DNA from: Propionispira raffinosivorans DSM 20765 | GTDB taxonomy: Bacteria; Bacillota; Negativicutes; Selenomonadales; Selenomonadaceae | Direction of reading: 5' to 3' | Assembly (NCBI RefSeq): GCF_000381065.1 | Contig: NZ_KB905840.1 | Location: 219,419 to 283,418, forward strand | Length of the DNA: 64,000 bases | The notes under the pieces: generated by a model | What the model was told of the DNA's origin: nothing | Seen by the model: the letters and a program-made list of their open reading frames with translations, nothing else | Database searches by the model: none | Translations under genes and position numbers: made by a program | In this document: in pieces, positions 1 to 8,035 of the stretch | Layout: each line of letters opens with the position of its first letter | Position numbering within the stretch: the first letter of the stretch is position 1

Positions 1-653
1 GCATCTTCTAGGGATATTTCATTATTTGAAAATCTGGCGCCAATTGTTTGGATGGTTCCGGCATCTTCACCTTCATTTGGCTGTAAAGTGGAACCGCCAG
101 GCACAATAATTGTTGGTAGATCATGCATAGCTGCCAGTGCCATCATCATAGCAGGCAGACCTTTGTCGCATGCTGCTACCCCAATTACGGCTTGCCGTGT
201 TGGCAAGGACCGAATTAAACGGCGAAATACAATTGCCGCATCATTGCGATAAGGTAGGGAATCAAACATTCCAGTTGTACCTTGACTGCGACCGTCACAT
301 GGATCTGTCACATAGGCAGCATGAGGTACACCACCGGACTTTTTTATTTCTGCGGCCGCCGCGCGCATTTGCAAACCTAATTCAAAGTGACCAGTATGTA
401 AACCTACCGCAATAGGTGTACCATCATTGTCGCGAATTCCACCTTGTGTGCTCAGCAGTAGAATATCATCACCGAGAAGCTTATCTGGATTCCAGCCCAT
501 TCCTGCATTTAAAGTCATACCGAATATATTCCCACTTGGTGAATTTTTTAATAATGATGGGGTTAATGGTAGTGAACCACGTGGACCGTTTGCATGAGTC
601 GGAATATCATATAAAGTTGCAGATTCTTCTCCGTAAATTGTTTTCATTGACAT
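1..653 (-). CDS. yjhG: YjhG/YagF-family sugar-acid dehydratase (5' part, runs off window)
   Basis: Only the first 217 codons are present; the gene continues beyond base 1. The translated N-terminus ([20 protein letters not shown]) and internal blocks [17 protein letters not shown], [18 protein letters not shown] [30 protein letters not shown] and [19 protein letters not shown] closely match the E. coli YagF/YjhG family as I remember it, a branch of the IlvD/Edd Fe-S dehydratases that dehydrate aldonic acids such as D-xylonate to 2-keto-3-deoxy acids. CDKGLP holds one of the cluster cysteines. The start at 653 is chosen because GGAGG lies 7 nt upstream. It is divergent from an IclR regulator, which probably controls it. 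The substrate is inferred from the family only. Confidence 0.88.
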   Translation of the reverse strand, partial: MSMKTIYGEESATLYDIPTHANGPRGSLPLTPSLLKNSPSGNIFGMTLNAGMGWNPDKLLGDDILLLSTQGGIRDNDGTPIAVGLHTGHFELGLQMRAAAAEIKKSGGVPHAAYVTDPCDGRSQGTTGMFDSLPYRNDAAIVFRRLIRSLPTRQAVIGVAACDKGLPAMMMALAAMHDLPTIIVPGGSTLQPNEGEDAGTIQTIGARFSNNEISLED

Positions 654-703
654 AATAATTCCTCCAATTCAATCGTTATTTGAAAATATGAATACTCATA
701 TTA

Positions 704-736
704 TTCGTATATACAAATCTTATTTGTTTATACGAA
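704..736. promoter_or_regulatory. Palindromic operator, probable IclR site
   Basis: TTCGTATATACAAAT (704-718) and ATTTGTTTATACGAA (722-736) form a 15-bp inverted repeat with one mismatch and a 3-bp centre. It lies between the divergent dehydratase and IclR genes, just downstream of the predicted dehydratase transcription start, a position suited to repression. Assignment to the neighbouring IclR protein is inference. Confidence 0.7.
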
Positions 737-747
737 ACGTTAATTAA

Positions 748-775
748 ATATTACTATATTCTAGCGGAATGTCAA
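748..775 (-). promoter_or_regulatory. Sigma70-type promoter of the dehydratase gene
   Basis: Reading the minus strand, TTGACA (775-770) is followed after 16 nt by TAATAT (753-748). The predicted start near 741 places the palindrome 704-736 in the initially transcribed region. Confidence 0.55.
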
Positions 776-961
776 GAGAATTCTGATTAATTCGTAAATT
801 CTGATTAACAATTTAGATTTGAACAAAAATATATAGGGAATTGTTTTTCTGTGTTACAATAAAATTAATTGCGATTTAGTTTATATAAGAAATATGTCGA
901 TAAATGTATCTATTGCTTAGCCTTATTTTTAAGGTATACAAGTAAATAAATGGAGGTCCAT

Positions 962-1750
962 ATGGCACATAAACCTACGGAGAGAGTACTGGATATTTTA
1001 AAGTTTTTATCAGTTACACCAAAAGGATTAACATTGACGGAACTTTCGGAAGCAAGTGCTGTACCGAAAAGCACACTATACCCTATTATGCAAACGATGT
1101 TAATTCGTAAGTTTGTTTCGCTTGACAAAAGTTCGCTAAAATATAAAATTGGTATTGCGGCTTTTTCGGTAGGGTTGTCTTATTCAAAAAATAAATATAT
1201 ATTAGATTTTATAAAAAAAATCATGGTGAATATTGTTTCTCAAATAAATGAAACTTGCCAAATGGGTATATTAGATGAAAATAATGTAGTCTATATATTA
1301 CGTGAAGACCCCGTAAAAGAAAGTGGATTTCGGTTGGTTTCACATATTGGAACGCGAATACCGGCTTATTGTACTGCACTGGGAAAGGCTTTATTGAGCG
1401 AATATGAAATTGAAAAAATAAAAGAGCTTTATCCAGCTGGATTAAAAGCCGTTACGAAAAAGACAGTAACCGATTTTGCTGTATTAGAAGATCAACTAAA
1501 AACCATTCGTAAAACGCAGATAGCAAAAGAGTTTGAAGAAGTGACGGAATTTTTATGCTGCTTTGCCGTTCCTTTGATTTCAAGCGGAAAAACGTTTGCG
1601 GCGATTAGCATAAGTATTCCGAGCTTTAGAGCGAATGAAGAAAAAATAAATTTGGCGACTGCATTATTATTACAAGCAAAAGAACAAATTGCCGCAACAA
1701 GTTTAAATATTGATGCGGACTCTGTTAATAACTTTAGGCTCAATGACTAG
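962..1750 (+). CDS. IclR-family transcriptional regulator
   Basis: A 262-residue protein with an N-terminal winged helix-turn-helix (residues ~5-60, GLTLTELSEASAVPKSTLYP) and a C-terminal IclR effector domain (~75-250) including the family-typical stretch GTRIPAYCTALGKALLS. IclR proteins bind sugar acids or aromatics as dimers or tetramers. The ATG at 962 is preferred over an in-frame ATG at 950 because GGAGG (952-956) is correctly spaced only for 962. It is divergent from the YjhG-type dehydratase, so it most likely regulates sugar-acid catabolism through the palindrome at 704-736. It ends at a strong bidirectional terminator. Confidence 0.9.
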   Translation: MAHKPTERVLDILKFLSVTPKGLTLTELSEASAVPKSTLYPIMQTMLIRKFVSLDKSSLKYKIGIAAFSVGLSYSKNKYILDFIKKIMVNIVSQINETCQMGILDENNVVYILREDPVKESGFRLVSHIGTRIPAYCTALGKALLSEYEIEKIKELYPAGLKAVTKKTVTDFAVLEDQLKTIRKTQIAKEFEEVTEFLCCFAVPLISSGKTFAAISISIPSFRANEEKINLATALLLQAKEQIAATSLNIDADSVNNFRLND

Positions 1751-1757
1751 GTGGTAT

Positions 1758-1803
1758 TCCAATCAAAAAGCTCTGCAAAATTTTGCAGAGCTTTTTGATT
1801 GGA
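1758..1803. terminator. Bidirectional intrinsic terminator
   Basis: A perfect 46-nt palindrome (23-nt arms, centre AAAATTTT) with A/T tracts inside both arms and a short T run after it, placed between the convergent iclR-type gene and the LevR-type gene. Confidence 0.85.
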
Positions 1804-1852
1804 GTTTTTCAGCAGCGAGCTATTTTATATTTGTATTCAGTTGAATAATTAA

Positions 1853-4642
1853 TTATGCATGAACTTCTATTAATTTTATAATATAACAGACTTCATCGTC
1901 ATTAATTTGTATATCATAGCTTTTTTCTAGCGAAGTTATAGCCTTACGAATGATTGGGAAAATGACAAGGTGGTCTTGTTTGAATTGGCGAATATTTTCA
2001 AAATAAATGGCATCTCTGTGAATACAACGATCGAGCATACAACCAAGATGAACAGTGAAATCCAACAGTTGTTCATCATTTTTTGAGGAATACTGTATGT
2101 CGTTGATGAAGGTTTTTATGTGTTTGATTGCAACTTTGGGGTTGATATACTTTACATATTTTTCTAATAGCAAGCACGCTTTATCGTAAACATCGTTGAT
2201 TTTAAATAGGGTTAATTCTTCTTGCGGTGATGCTGGTAAACTCGCATTGAGCAAGGTCCAGAATTTTTTTCGACCAGATTCTTCCATAAGTTGACCAATA
2301 GGAAAATAGGGGATATCAAGTTCTGGGTCGATATTGCCTATGGCAGCAATGAAATTATGTGTTGCTTGTAGTTTAGAATAATCTTTTTTGACATCAAGAT
2401 AATTTGTGACGATGATATCAAAAATTTGACGATACTTTTTTTGCAGGGTATTTTCTAGAATATCTTTTACCATTTTACTGGCTCCTTCACCGGTTATACA
2501 AACAGAAAGGATAGCAAGTTTCCGATTGGTAGTAACAGGCAGAAAGTTATTGCTTAGGATAGAGTTGTAAATGTCATCTAATTCATCTGTTTTGTATAAT
2601 ACTTTGCGTAATAATTCAAGCGCTAGCGGGGTAGAAATTGATTCTACTACGCTGACCTGTATACCCGTTTCTTTTGTAAGGCGTTTGCCAAAATCAACGA
2701 GTGATCCCATATCAACTAACAGAAGTATGCCTCGGCCACGATGAACAGAAATGGCCATACTACGGAATTTTTTGAAGGTTTCGTCAATAGTAGCGGATAA
2801 TGGCATATCGATAGCTTTTAACCAGGCTGTATTCAATAATGCATTGGCAACAGCCGCCATGCTTGAGGCTGTCGAGTTACCGTGGCAGATAATAATAATA
2901 CCAATATAGTTTTTGACCACTGCATCAAGTTTGTTTTGGGATAGGAGTAAGGCTAAAAAGCCCTGTTCATAGGCTGGAATCAAAGTATGAAATGTTTTTT
3001 CGAGTTTTTTTATGATGGCTTGTGATACTTGGAATTCTTTGAGATGTTCGACTTGAACTTTGGATAACTGTGGTGTTGGCATAATTGGATTGGTATTCAA
3101 TCGCTTTAATAAGGCATGAATATGAAAACAAAGACCGAAAATAAATTTATCTTTAAACTTTGTCGCTAGTTGATGCTCAGCAAACTCGACAAGTTTGACC
3201 GCAGTATCAACAATTTCTTGCGGAATAACTTTATAAAGAGTTTGTATATTGGACTGCGTTGTGTGAATATTTTTTAAAATGCAGCTAAAATATTCGTCGA
3301 CATCTTTTTTTAATACTTCGTGAATTGTATCATTATTAAGTCCTTGGTGACGTAAATCTGTTAGTTTCGTTGACATTTGATCATAAATATCATTGTTAAG
3401 CAGCTCAAACGGATAATCATTTTTTTCTTTATCCGGGGAGATCACGATGTTTTCCGAGAACATGCTAAGATAATGTTTTGTTTCGCTGTCCAATTTTTCT
3501 AAATGGAACATACCTTCTTTGATATCCTTGTTTAGTAAAGAAAAATCGATATAGATTGTTTGATTATCCTGTAGATATTGCAGAAATGCATTCGCGCAAA
3601 GCAACTTGATTTCGGAGCGCAATTGTCCAATATTGCCAGTCTTGAACGTGTAAATAGCGAGAGCTTTTAAAACTTCTGGTGCTAGCGTTATCGAGCGGTT
3701 TAAGTTTATGGATTCATACTTAAAAAAATGATCGACAATTTCAATGCGTTCGAAGATCGGTTTTTGATTGAATGTCGGAAGATTTATTGTAACAGGGATA
3801 CGACGTTTGAAAGTTGTCAGCAACGTATTATCTGGATTTTCGGTTGTAGCGGCAATAATTAAAAGATTCGCTTTGCGCCTGGAAGAACTTTCACCTAAAC
3901 GATTGTATTCACCTTTATCCATTAGATAAAATAACATTTCTTGACCATCAGGTGGTAAGCGATGGATTTCGTCGAGAAAGAGGATGCCATTATTTGCTTT
4001 TTCCACTAGACCGACCTTATCTTGGTTGGCTCCCGTAAAAGCGTTTTTGGTATGCCCGAACAGTTGAGAGAGTAATAACTGGGGATTATTGAAATAATCA
4101 GCACAGTTGAATGTAATAAACGGGAATTCGTCTGATTTTTTTTTATGTATATGCAGACCATAGGCATGCATGGCAGCCGCAAATGTAGTTTTACCAACAC
4201 CACTGGCTCCAAGGAGTAGCGTATGTAAACCATTTGGTGGATAAACGATGGCAGCTTTTGCTTGGCTAATTTGATTGGCTAGACTTCCATTGTTACCTAA
4301 AAGATGACTAAAAGGATCATCATTGGAAGAGTTTGCCTGCAAAATGGTAATGAGTTCATTTAATGTATAGGTTTCTTTGTTTTTAGGAGAATGGTCTTGG
4401 CAAAAAATCTGAAAATTTTTCTTGGTGATGAATGTAACGGGGCGGCTGTTGATTTTGATGAGCTGTCCTTTTTTGTGCAGCTGGTTCAATATAGTACTGG
4501 CATTGTTACGGACGATACCGAGTGCTTGCTGAATATCCTCGGCTTGAATTCCCAGCGTTTTGTTATCTTGTAGAGATTGAAGCAGCATTGTATAAGAACA
4601 GTTTTTTTCGATAAAATCAAGAACTAAATCAGAACTTTTCAT
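1853..4642 (-). CDS. levR: LevR-type sigma54-dependent activator with PRD and EIIA-Man domains
   Basis: A 929-residue activator. Residues ~1-75 form a winged helix; ~110-340 an AAA+ sigma54-interaction domain with Walker A GASGVGKT (145-152), NAFTGA (200-205, the sigma54-contacting loop) and Walker B GILFLDEIHRLP. A PRD follows (~460-560, with FAEH and HIHA histidines), then an EIIA-mannose-like domain with the phosphorylatable His587 in ICHGNSTASSM, an EIIB-like stretch, and a C-terminal PRD. Such proteins activate PTS operons at -24/-12 promoters and are tuned by PTS phosphorylation of their histidines. It is divergent from the PTS operon starting at 4933, which has an excellent sigma54 promoter, so that operon is its probable target. 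The symbol denotes the family, not proven levan metabolism. Confidence 0.92.
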   Translation of the reverse strand: MKSSDLVLDFIEKNCSYTMLLQSLQDNKTLGIQAEDIQQALGIVRNNASTILNQLHKKGQLIKINSRPVTFITKKNFQIFCQDHSPKNKETYTLNELITILQANSSNDDPFSHLLGNNGSLANQISQAKAAIVYPPNGLHTLLLGASGVGKTTFAAAMHAYGLHIHKKKSDEFPFITFNCADYFNNPQLLLSQLFGHTKNAFTGANQDKVGLVEKANNGILFLDEIHRLPPDGQEMLFYLMDKGEYNRLGESSSRRKANLLIIAATTENPDNTLLTTFKRRIPVTINLPTFNQKPIFERIEIVDHFFKYESINLNRSITLAPEVLKALAIYTFKTGNIGQLRSEIKLLCANAFLQYLQDNQTIYIDFSLLNKDIKEGMFHLEKLDSETKHYLSMFSENIVISPDKEKNDYPFELLNNDIYDQMSTKLTDLRHQGLNNDTIHEVLKKDVDEYFSCILKNIHTTQSNIQTLYKVIPQEIVDTAVKLVEFAEHQLATKFKDKFIFGLCFHIHALLKRLNTNPIMPTPQLSKVQVEHLKEFQVSQAIIKKLEKTFHTLIPAYEQGFLALLLSQNKLDAVVKNYIGIIIICHGNSTASSMAAVANALLNTAWLKAIDMPLSATIDETFKKFRSMAISVHRGRGILLLVDMGSLVDFGKRLTKETGIQVSVVESISTPLALELLRKVLYKTDELDDIYNSILSNNFLPVTTNRKLAILSVCITGEGASKMVKDILENTLQKKYRQIFDIIVTNYLDVKKDYSKLQATHNFIAAIGNIDPELDIPYFPIGQLMEESGRKKFWTLLNASLPASPQEELTLFKINDVYDKACLLLEKYVKYINPKVAIKHIKTFINDIQYSSKNDEQLLDFTVHLGCMLDRCIHRDAIYFENIRQFKQDHLVIFPIIRKAITSLEKSYDIQINDDEVCYIIKLIEVHA

Positions 4643-4727
4643 AAAACAGGCTCCTTATAATAAAATTTTGTATTATTTATTTTAACTTAATATAAAGAAC
4701 AGAAAATTTCAAATATTATTTTCAGAT

Positions 4728-4780
4728 ACTGCATACTATTTAGTGAAATTACCAAAAAAATCCGGTAAAAATTATGCAGT
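4728..4780. promoter_or_regulatory. Candidate upstream activator site for LevR-type regulator
   Basis: ACTGCATACTATTT (4728-4741) and the reverse complement of AAAAATTATGCAGT (4767-4780) agree at 12 of 14 positions. A third related TGCATAAAAAC lies near 4801. The spacing of about 80-130 bp upstream of the -24 element is right for an enhancer of a sigma54 activator. Binding is inferred. Confidence 0.4.
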
Positions 4781-4856
4781 TTTCAAATAAAATAGTTTAG
4801 TGCATAAAAACAGAAAATTCAAACGAATTATATGGGATAAAGGTGTATGCACTAGA

Positions 4857-4873
4857 TTGGCACGGAATTTGCA
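4857..4873 (+). promoter_or_regulatory. Sigma54 (-24/-12) promoter
   Basis: TTGGCACGGAATTTGCA matches the consensus TGGCACG-N4-TTGCA at every fixed base, with GG at 4859-4860 and GC at 4871-4872. It lies 60 bp upstream of the PTS EIIA start and faces it. Confidence 0.92.
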
Positions 4874-4932
4874 ATTATATTAAGTGTCATGTGAGGTTTA
4901 TTTAAAAGTTTTATAAAAAAAGGAGGTTTTAG

Positions 4933-5394
4933 ATGATGGCATCACTTTTACATGAAGAGCTTGTTTTGCTGAATTATCAAGCAGACAATGCAGAAACACT
5001 ACTTAAAGAATTAGCTATAATTTTACACCAGCAGGGATATGTTAAGGACAGCTATATACAAGCTATTCTTGCTAGGGAAAAAGAATTCCCTACTGGGTTG
5101 AATACGCCTGGGGTAAAATTGGCGATGCCCCATGCAGCACCAAAGCATGTTTATAAAGAGGCAATATTGGTGGCTAAACTGGCTCAGCCGGTTATGTTTA
5201 AAGAAATGGGGAATAGTGGAAAAGATGTGGAGGCAAGTCTTATTTTTATGTTGGCAGTACAAGATCCCAAAAATCATTTGGATGCGCTAAGTAAACTAAT
5301 GTCTATTTTTTCGCAAAAAGAAAAATTACTGGAGGTGTATAATACTGTCGATAAAAAACGATTAATAGAAAAATTAAATGCAGTTTTAAATTGA
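4933..5394 (+). CDS. PTS EIIA component, galactitol/fructose type
   Basis: A 153-residue cytoplasmic EIIA of the PTS_EIIA_2 fold. The phospho-acceptor His lies in LAMPHAAPKHVY (His at about residue 60). It passes phosphate from HPr to the adjacent EIIB. An AGGAGG site sits 7 nt before the start; ATG codons at 4933 and 4936 are both possible. It is the first gene of a sigma54-controlled operon EIIA-EIIB-EIIC-aldolase-DhaK-DhaL. The set resembles GatA/GatB/GatC, but the true substrate is unknown; a pentitol, hexitol or tetritol would be compatible. Confidence 0.88.
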   Translation: MMASLLHEELVLLNYQADNAETLLKELAIILHQQGYVKDSYIQAILAREKEFPTGLNTPGVKLAMPHAAPKHVYKEAILVAKLAQPVMFKEMGNSGKDVEASLIFMLAVQDPKNHLDALSKLMSIFSQKEKLLEVYNTVDKKRLIEKLNAVLN

Positions 5395-5415
5395 TTAAAA
5401 AGGAGTGTACGTAAA

Positions 5416-5697
5416 ATGAAAAGAATTTATGTGGCTTGTGGTTCCGGGGTTGCTACATCACAGACGGTGGCATCTAAAATTAGTAGTATGTGTGAGGATG
5501 AAGGGCTGGATGTCGCCATTGAAGCAGTAGATATTAAATCATTGGAAAACATTATTGATCAATGTGATATATATGTTTCCATTGTTTCTAATGAAGCAAA
5601 TATTTTTGATAAACCAACCGTTAGTGGAATTCCGTTTTTGACAGGGATTGGTATGGATGATGAATGGGAAAAATTAAAGAGTTTTATTGAATTATAA
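5416..5697 (+). CDS. PTS EIIB component, galactitol type
   Basis: A 93-residue protein beginning MKRIYVACGSGVATS, where Cys8 in the P-loop-like ACGSGVATS is the phosphocysteine of GatB-type EIIB domains. It accepts phosphate from the EIIA encoded 21 nt upstream and donates it to sugar bound by the EIIC. SD AAAAGGAG is present. A hairpin follows the stop codon. Confidence 0.9.
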   Translation: MKRIYVACGSGVATSQTVASKISSMCEDEGLDVAIEAVDIKSLENIIDQCDIYVSIVSNEANIFDKPTVSGIPFLTGIGMDDEWEKLKSFIEL

Positions 5698-5705
5698 AAA
5701 AAGAG

Positions 5706-5724
5706 CCCTCTCGAAAAGAGAGGG
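5706..5724 (+). other. Intercistronic stem-loop between EIIB and EIIC
   Basis: CCCTCTC (5706-5712) pairs perfectly with GAGAGGG (5718-5724) around a GAAAA loop. No T run follows, so it is more likely an mRNA stability or processing element than a terminator. Confidence 0.6.
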
Positions 5725-5818
5725 ATGATCCTAAAATATACTGGATCAAATATAAACACATTTTGATTATAACATATATTTAAAATTTATAGATAAAAAA
5801 GTGAGGTGCCTTAAAATC

Positions 5819-7168
5819 ATGGATGCTATATTGAATTATATATTAGGGCTCGGAGCCGCAATCTTTTTACCAGTAATTATGATTATTCTTGGTCTATGCA
5901 TGGGTATGAAAGTCAAAAAAGCTATAACTGCGGGTGTGACATTGGGGATTGCGTTTACAGGTATGAACGTAGTTTTAGGCTTTATGTTTGATGCTATCAG
6001 TCCAGCAGCGAAAGCATTAGTTGAAATGACGGGGATACAGCTAACCGCAATTGATGTTGGCTGGGCACCAATTGCTTCGATTGCATGGGCTTGGCCTTAT
6101 GCTGTCTTAATGTTTCCTTTTCAGATTGCAATAAACTTAATTATGCTTGCTTTGAATCGGACAAATTGTTTAAATGTAGATTTATGGAATGTATGGGGAA
6201 AAATTTTTATAGCTTCTATGGTAACGTATGTTTCCGGTAGTTTAATTTTTGGCTTTATTGCCGCAGGAATTCAAGTTATTCTGGAACTTTTAAATGGAGA
6301 TTTGATACAAAAACAATTATATCAGTTTACTAAAATACCAGGTGTCACTTGTACCCATCCAATGTTTTTGCAGACACCGGTACTTTGTGCCTTTAATCGT
6401 ATTCTTGATTTTATTCCTGGAATTAATAAAATTAATTTAGATTCTAAAGGGCTAAAAGATAAGTTGGGGATTTTTGGAGAAAACAGTGTTATGGGGTTGC
6501 TTGTTGGTGCACTTATTGCTGGAATCGGCGGTTATGATTTTAAAGGTATTGCAACAACAGCTATTCAGGTTGCTACGGCAATGGTTTTATTTCCGATGGT
6601 TGCAAAGTTATTTATGCAGGCGTTGGCACCTATCGCTGATGCTGCCAGTACTTTTATGAAAAACAAATTTAAGGGAAGAGAATTTTATATTGGTTTGGAT
6701 TGGCCGTTTATTGCTGGACAATCAGAAGTGTGGGTTGCCGCAATTATTATTGTCCCAGTCGAATTACTACTGGCGATTGTCATGAGTCAAATGGGACTTA
6801 ATAATTTGATTCCACTGGCCTCCATTATTAATGTGGCGGTTACAGTGCCAGCACTTATTGCAGGAAACGGAAATTTACTTAGAATGATCCTAATTTCGAT
6901 TATGGCAACACCGATTTATCTATTAGTTGCGACCAGTTTTGCTCCAGTAATGACAAAAATGGCGATAGCAACCAATGCGCTGCAAGTTCAATCTGGACAA
7001 TTTATTGGTTGGCTTGCATTTGAAGCACCTGAACTTAGATGGGGTTTGGCACATGCATTTAATGGAGAAGTAACGGGAATTGCTGTAATTATAGTGCTAG
7101 CATTGGCATTTGTTTGGTATTTTAAAAGTATGACAGCTATTAATAAAACGTTGGATGATAAAAAATAA
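5819..7168 (+). CDS. PTS EIIC permease, galactitol (GatC) type
   Basis: A ~449-residue polytopic membrane protein with about ten hydrophobic segments and the GatC-like features VGWAPIASIAWAWPYAV, NRTNCLNVDLWNVWGK and FYIGLDWPFIAGQSEVW. The length agrees with GatC (about 450). The ATG at 5819 is preferred to an upstream in-frame GTG at 5801, because the GAGGTG that overlaps that GTG acts as ribosome site for 5819. It transports and, with EIIB, phosphorylates its sugar. The downstream class II aldolase and DAK genes suggest the phosphorylated product is cleaved to C3/C2-type units. Confidence 0.9.
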   Translation: MDAILNYILGLGAAIFLPVIMIILGLCMGMKVKKAITAGVTLGIAFTGMNVVLGFMFDAISPAAKALVEMTGIQLTAIDVGWAPIASIAWAWPYAVLMFPFQIAINLIMLALNRTNCLNVDLWNVWGKIFIASMVTYVSGSLIFGFIAAGIQVILELLNGDLIQKQLYQFTKIPGVTCTHPMFLQTPVLCAFNRILDFIPGINKINLDSKGLKDKLGIFGENSVMGLLVGALIAGIGGYDFKGIATTAIQVATAMVLFPMVAKLFMQALAPIADAASTFMKNKFKGREFYIGLDWPFIAGQSEVWVAAIIIVPVELLLAIVMSQMGLNNLIPLASIINVAVTVPALIAGNGNLLRMILISIMATPIYLLVATSFAPVMTKMAIATNALQVQSGQFIGWLAFEAPELRWGLAHAFNGEVTGIAVIIVLALAFVWYFKSMTAINKTLDDKK

Positions 7169-7185
7169 TTTAGGAGGATATTCAG

Positions 7186-7851
7186 ATGTTAGATAATTTA
7201 AAACAAGAAGTTGTAAAGTATGCATTAGAAGCAGACTGTTCAGGGTTGTGTAAACATAGATCTGGCAACTTTAGTATGCGTGATCCTAAAACAGGGTATG
7301 TATGCATTACACCAACAGGGGTTGACCGAGCGGAATTAAGCTACCATGATATTGTTGTGGTGGATCTGGATGCTAAGGTCATTGAAGCAGAGACTGGCCT
7401 TAGACCGACGAGTGAAACGCTTATGCATTTGGCCGCATATAAAATGCGACAAGATGTAAATGCAGTGGCACATACACATTCTAGATTTGCTACATCCTTT
7501 TCCATCCTAAAGAAGCCCATTCCAGCGATTGTATATGAAGTTGCTAACCTTGGCTGTAAAAATGGCTATATTCCAGTAGCTGATTATGGTCGACCGGGAA
7601 CGCCGGAATTGGCTGAAAGGACGGTTGCTCAGCTGCAGATTTCTGATGTCGTTTTAATGGAAAGTCATGGCGTAATTGCTGTTGATGCGGATATAAAAGA
7701 AGCCTTGTTAAAGGCCCATTATGTAGAAGAAATGGCGGAAATTTATTATCGGACACTTACGTTGACCGGTGGGGTAGAGCCTCATACTGTGCCACTGGAG
7801 GAATTGCAGAAATGGGAATACCCAAAAGAGATTCAATTACTATCTAAATAA
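7186..7851 (+). CDS. Class II (FucA-like) sugar-phosphate aldolase
   Basis: A 221-residue member of the class II aldolase/adducin family. Zinc ligands His96 and His98 (AVAHTHSR) and His161 (MESHG), and catalytic Glu77 (SETLMH), are all present with the spacing of L-fuculose-1-phosphate aldolase. Such enzymes cleave ketose-1-phosphates to DHAP plus an aldehyde; ribulose-phosphate epimerases share the fold. SD AGGAGG; 17 nt after the EIIC gene, so cotranscribed. It should act on the PTS product or a derivative of it. Confidence 0.88.
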   Translation: MLDNLKQEVVKYALEADCSGLCKHRSGNFSMRDPKTGYVCITPTGVDRAELSYHDIVVVDLDAKVIEAETGLRPTSETLMHLAAYKMRQDVNAVAHTHSRFATSFSILKKPIPAIVYEVANLGCKNGYIPVADYGRPGTPELAERTVAQLQISDVVLMESHGVIAVDADIKEALLKAHYVEEMAEIYYRTLTLTGGVEPHTVPLEELQKWEYPKEIQLLSK

Positions 7852-7909
7852 GCATACTCTATAGAACGCATTAAAGAAATTACATTCAGTCTATCAGTCT
7901 GCCAGAAAT

Positions 7910-7962
7910 GGGGTATAGGGCATCGTTTACTTCCTACGTAACGCCACTCAACCCTATACCCC
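7910..7962 (+). other. Unexplained structured intergenic element before dhaK
   Basis: GGGGTATAGGG (7910-7920) pairs perfectly with CCCTATACCCC (7952-7962) around a 31-nt loop that can itself fold (GTTTAC/GTAAC). No T tract follows. It lies 57 nt after the aldolase and 73 nt before dhaK; it may separate expression of the two operon halves. Confidence 0.5.
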
Positions 7963-8035
7963 AGTCCTGCGATTGCCATATAAAATGTTTAATGCCGTAT
8001 ATATAGTATTTTTTATAAAATTGGAGGTATGGAAT

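Noticed and set aside
1853..4642. EIIA-Man domain of the LevR-type protein as the missing DhaM
   Set aside because: It is a regulatory domain embedded in a sigma54 activator; DhaM activity would need a free EIIA-Man plus HPr/EI-like domains.
7973..8035. Upstream extension of dhaK
   Set aside because: It lacks an SD and adds residues not seen in DhaK; GGAGG fits ATG 8036.
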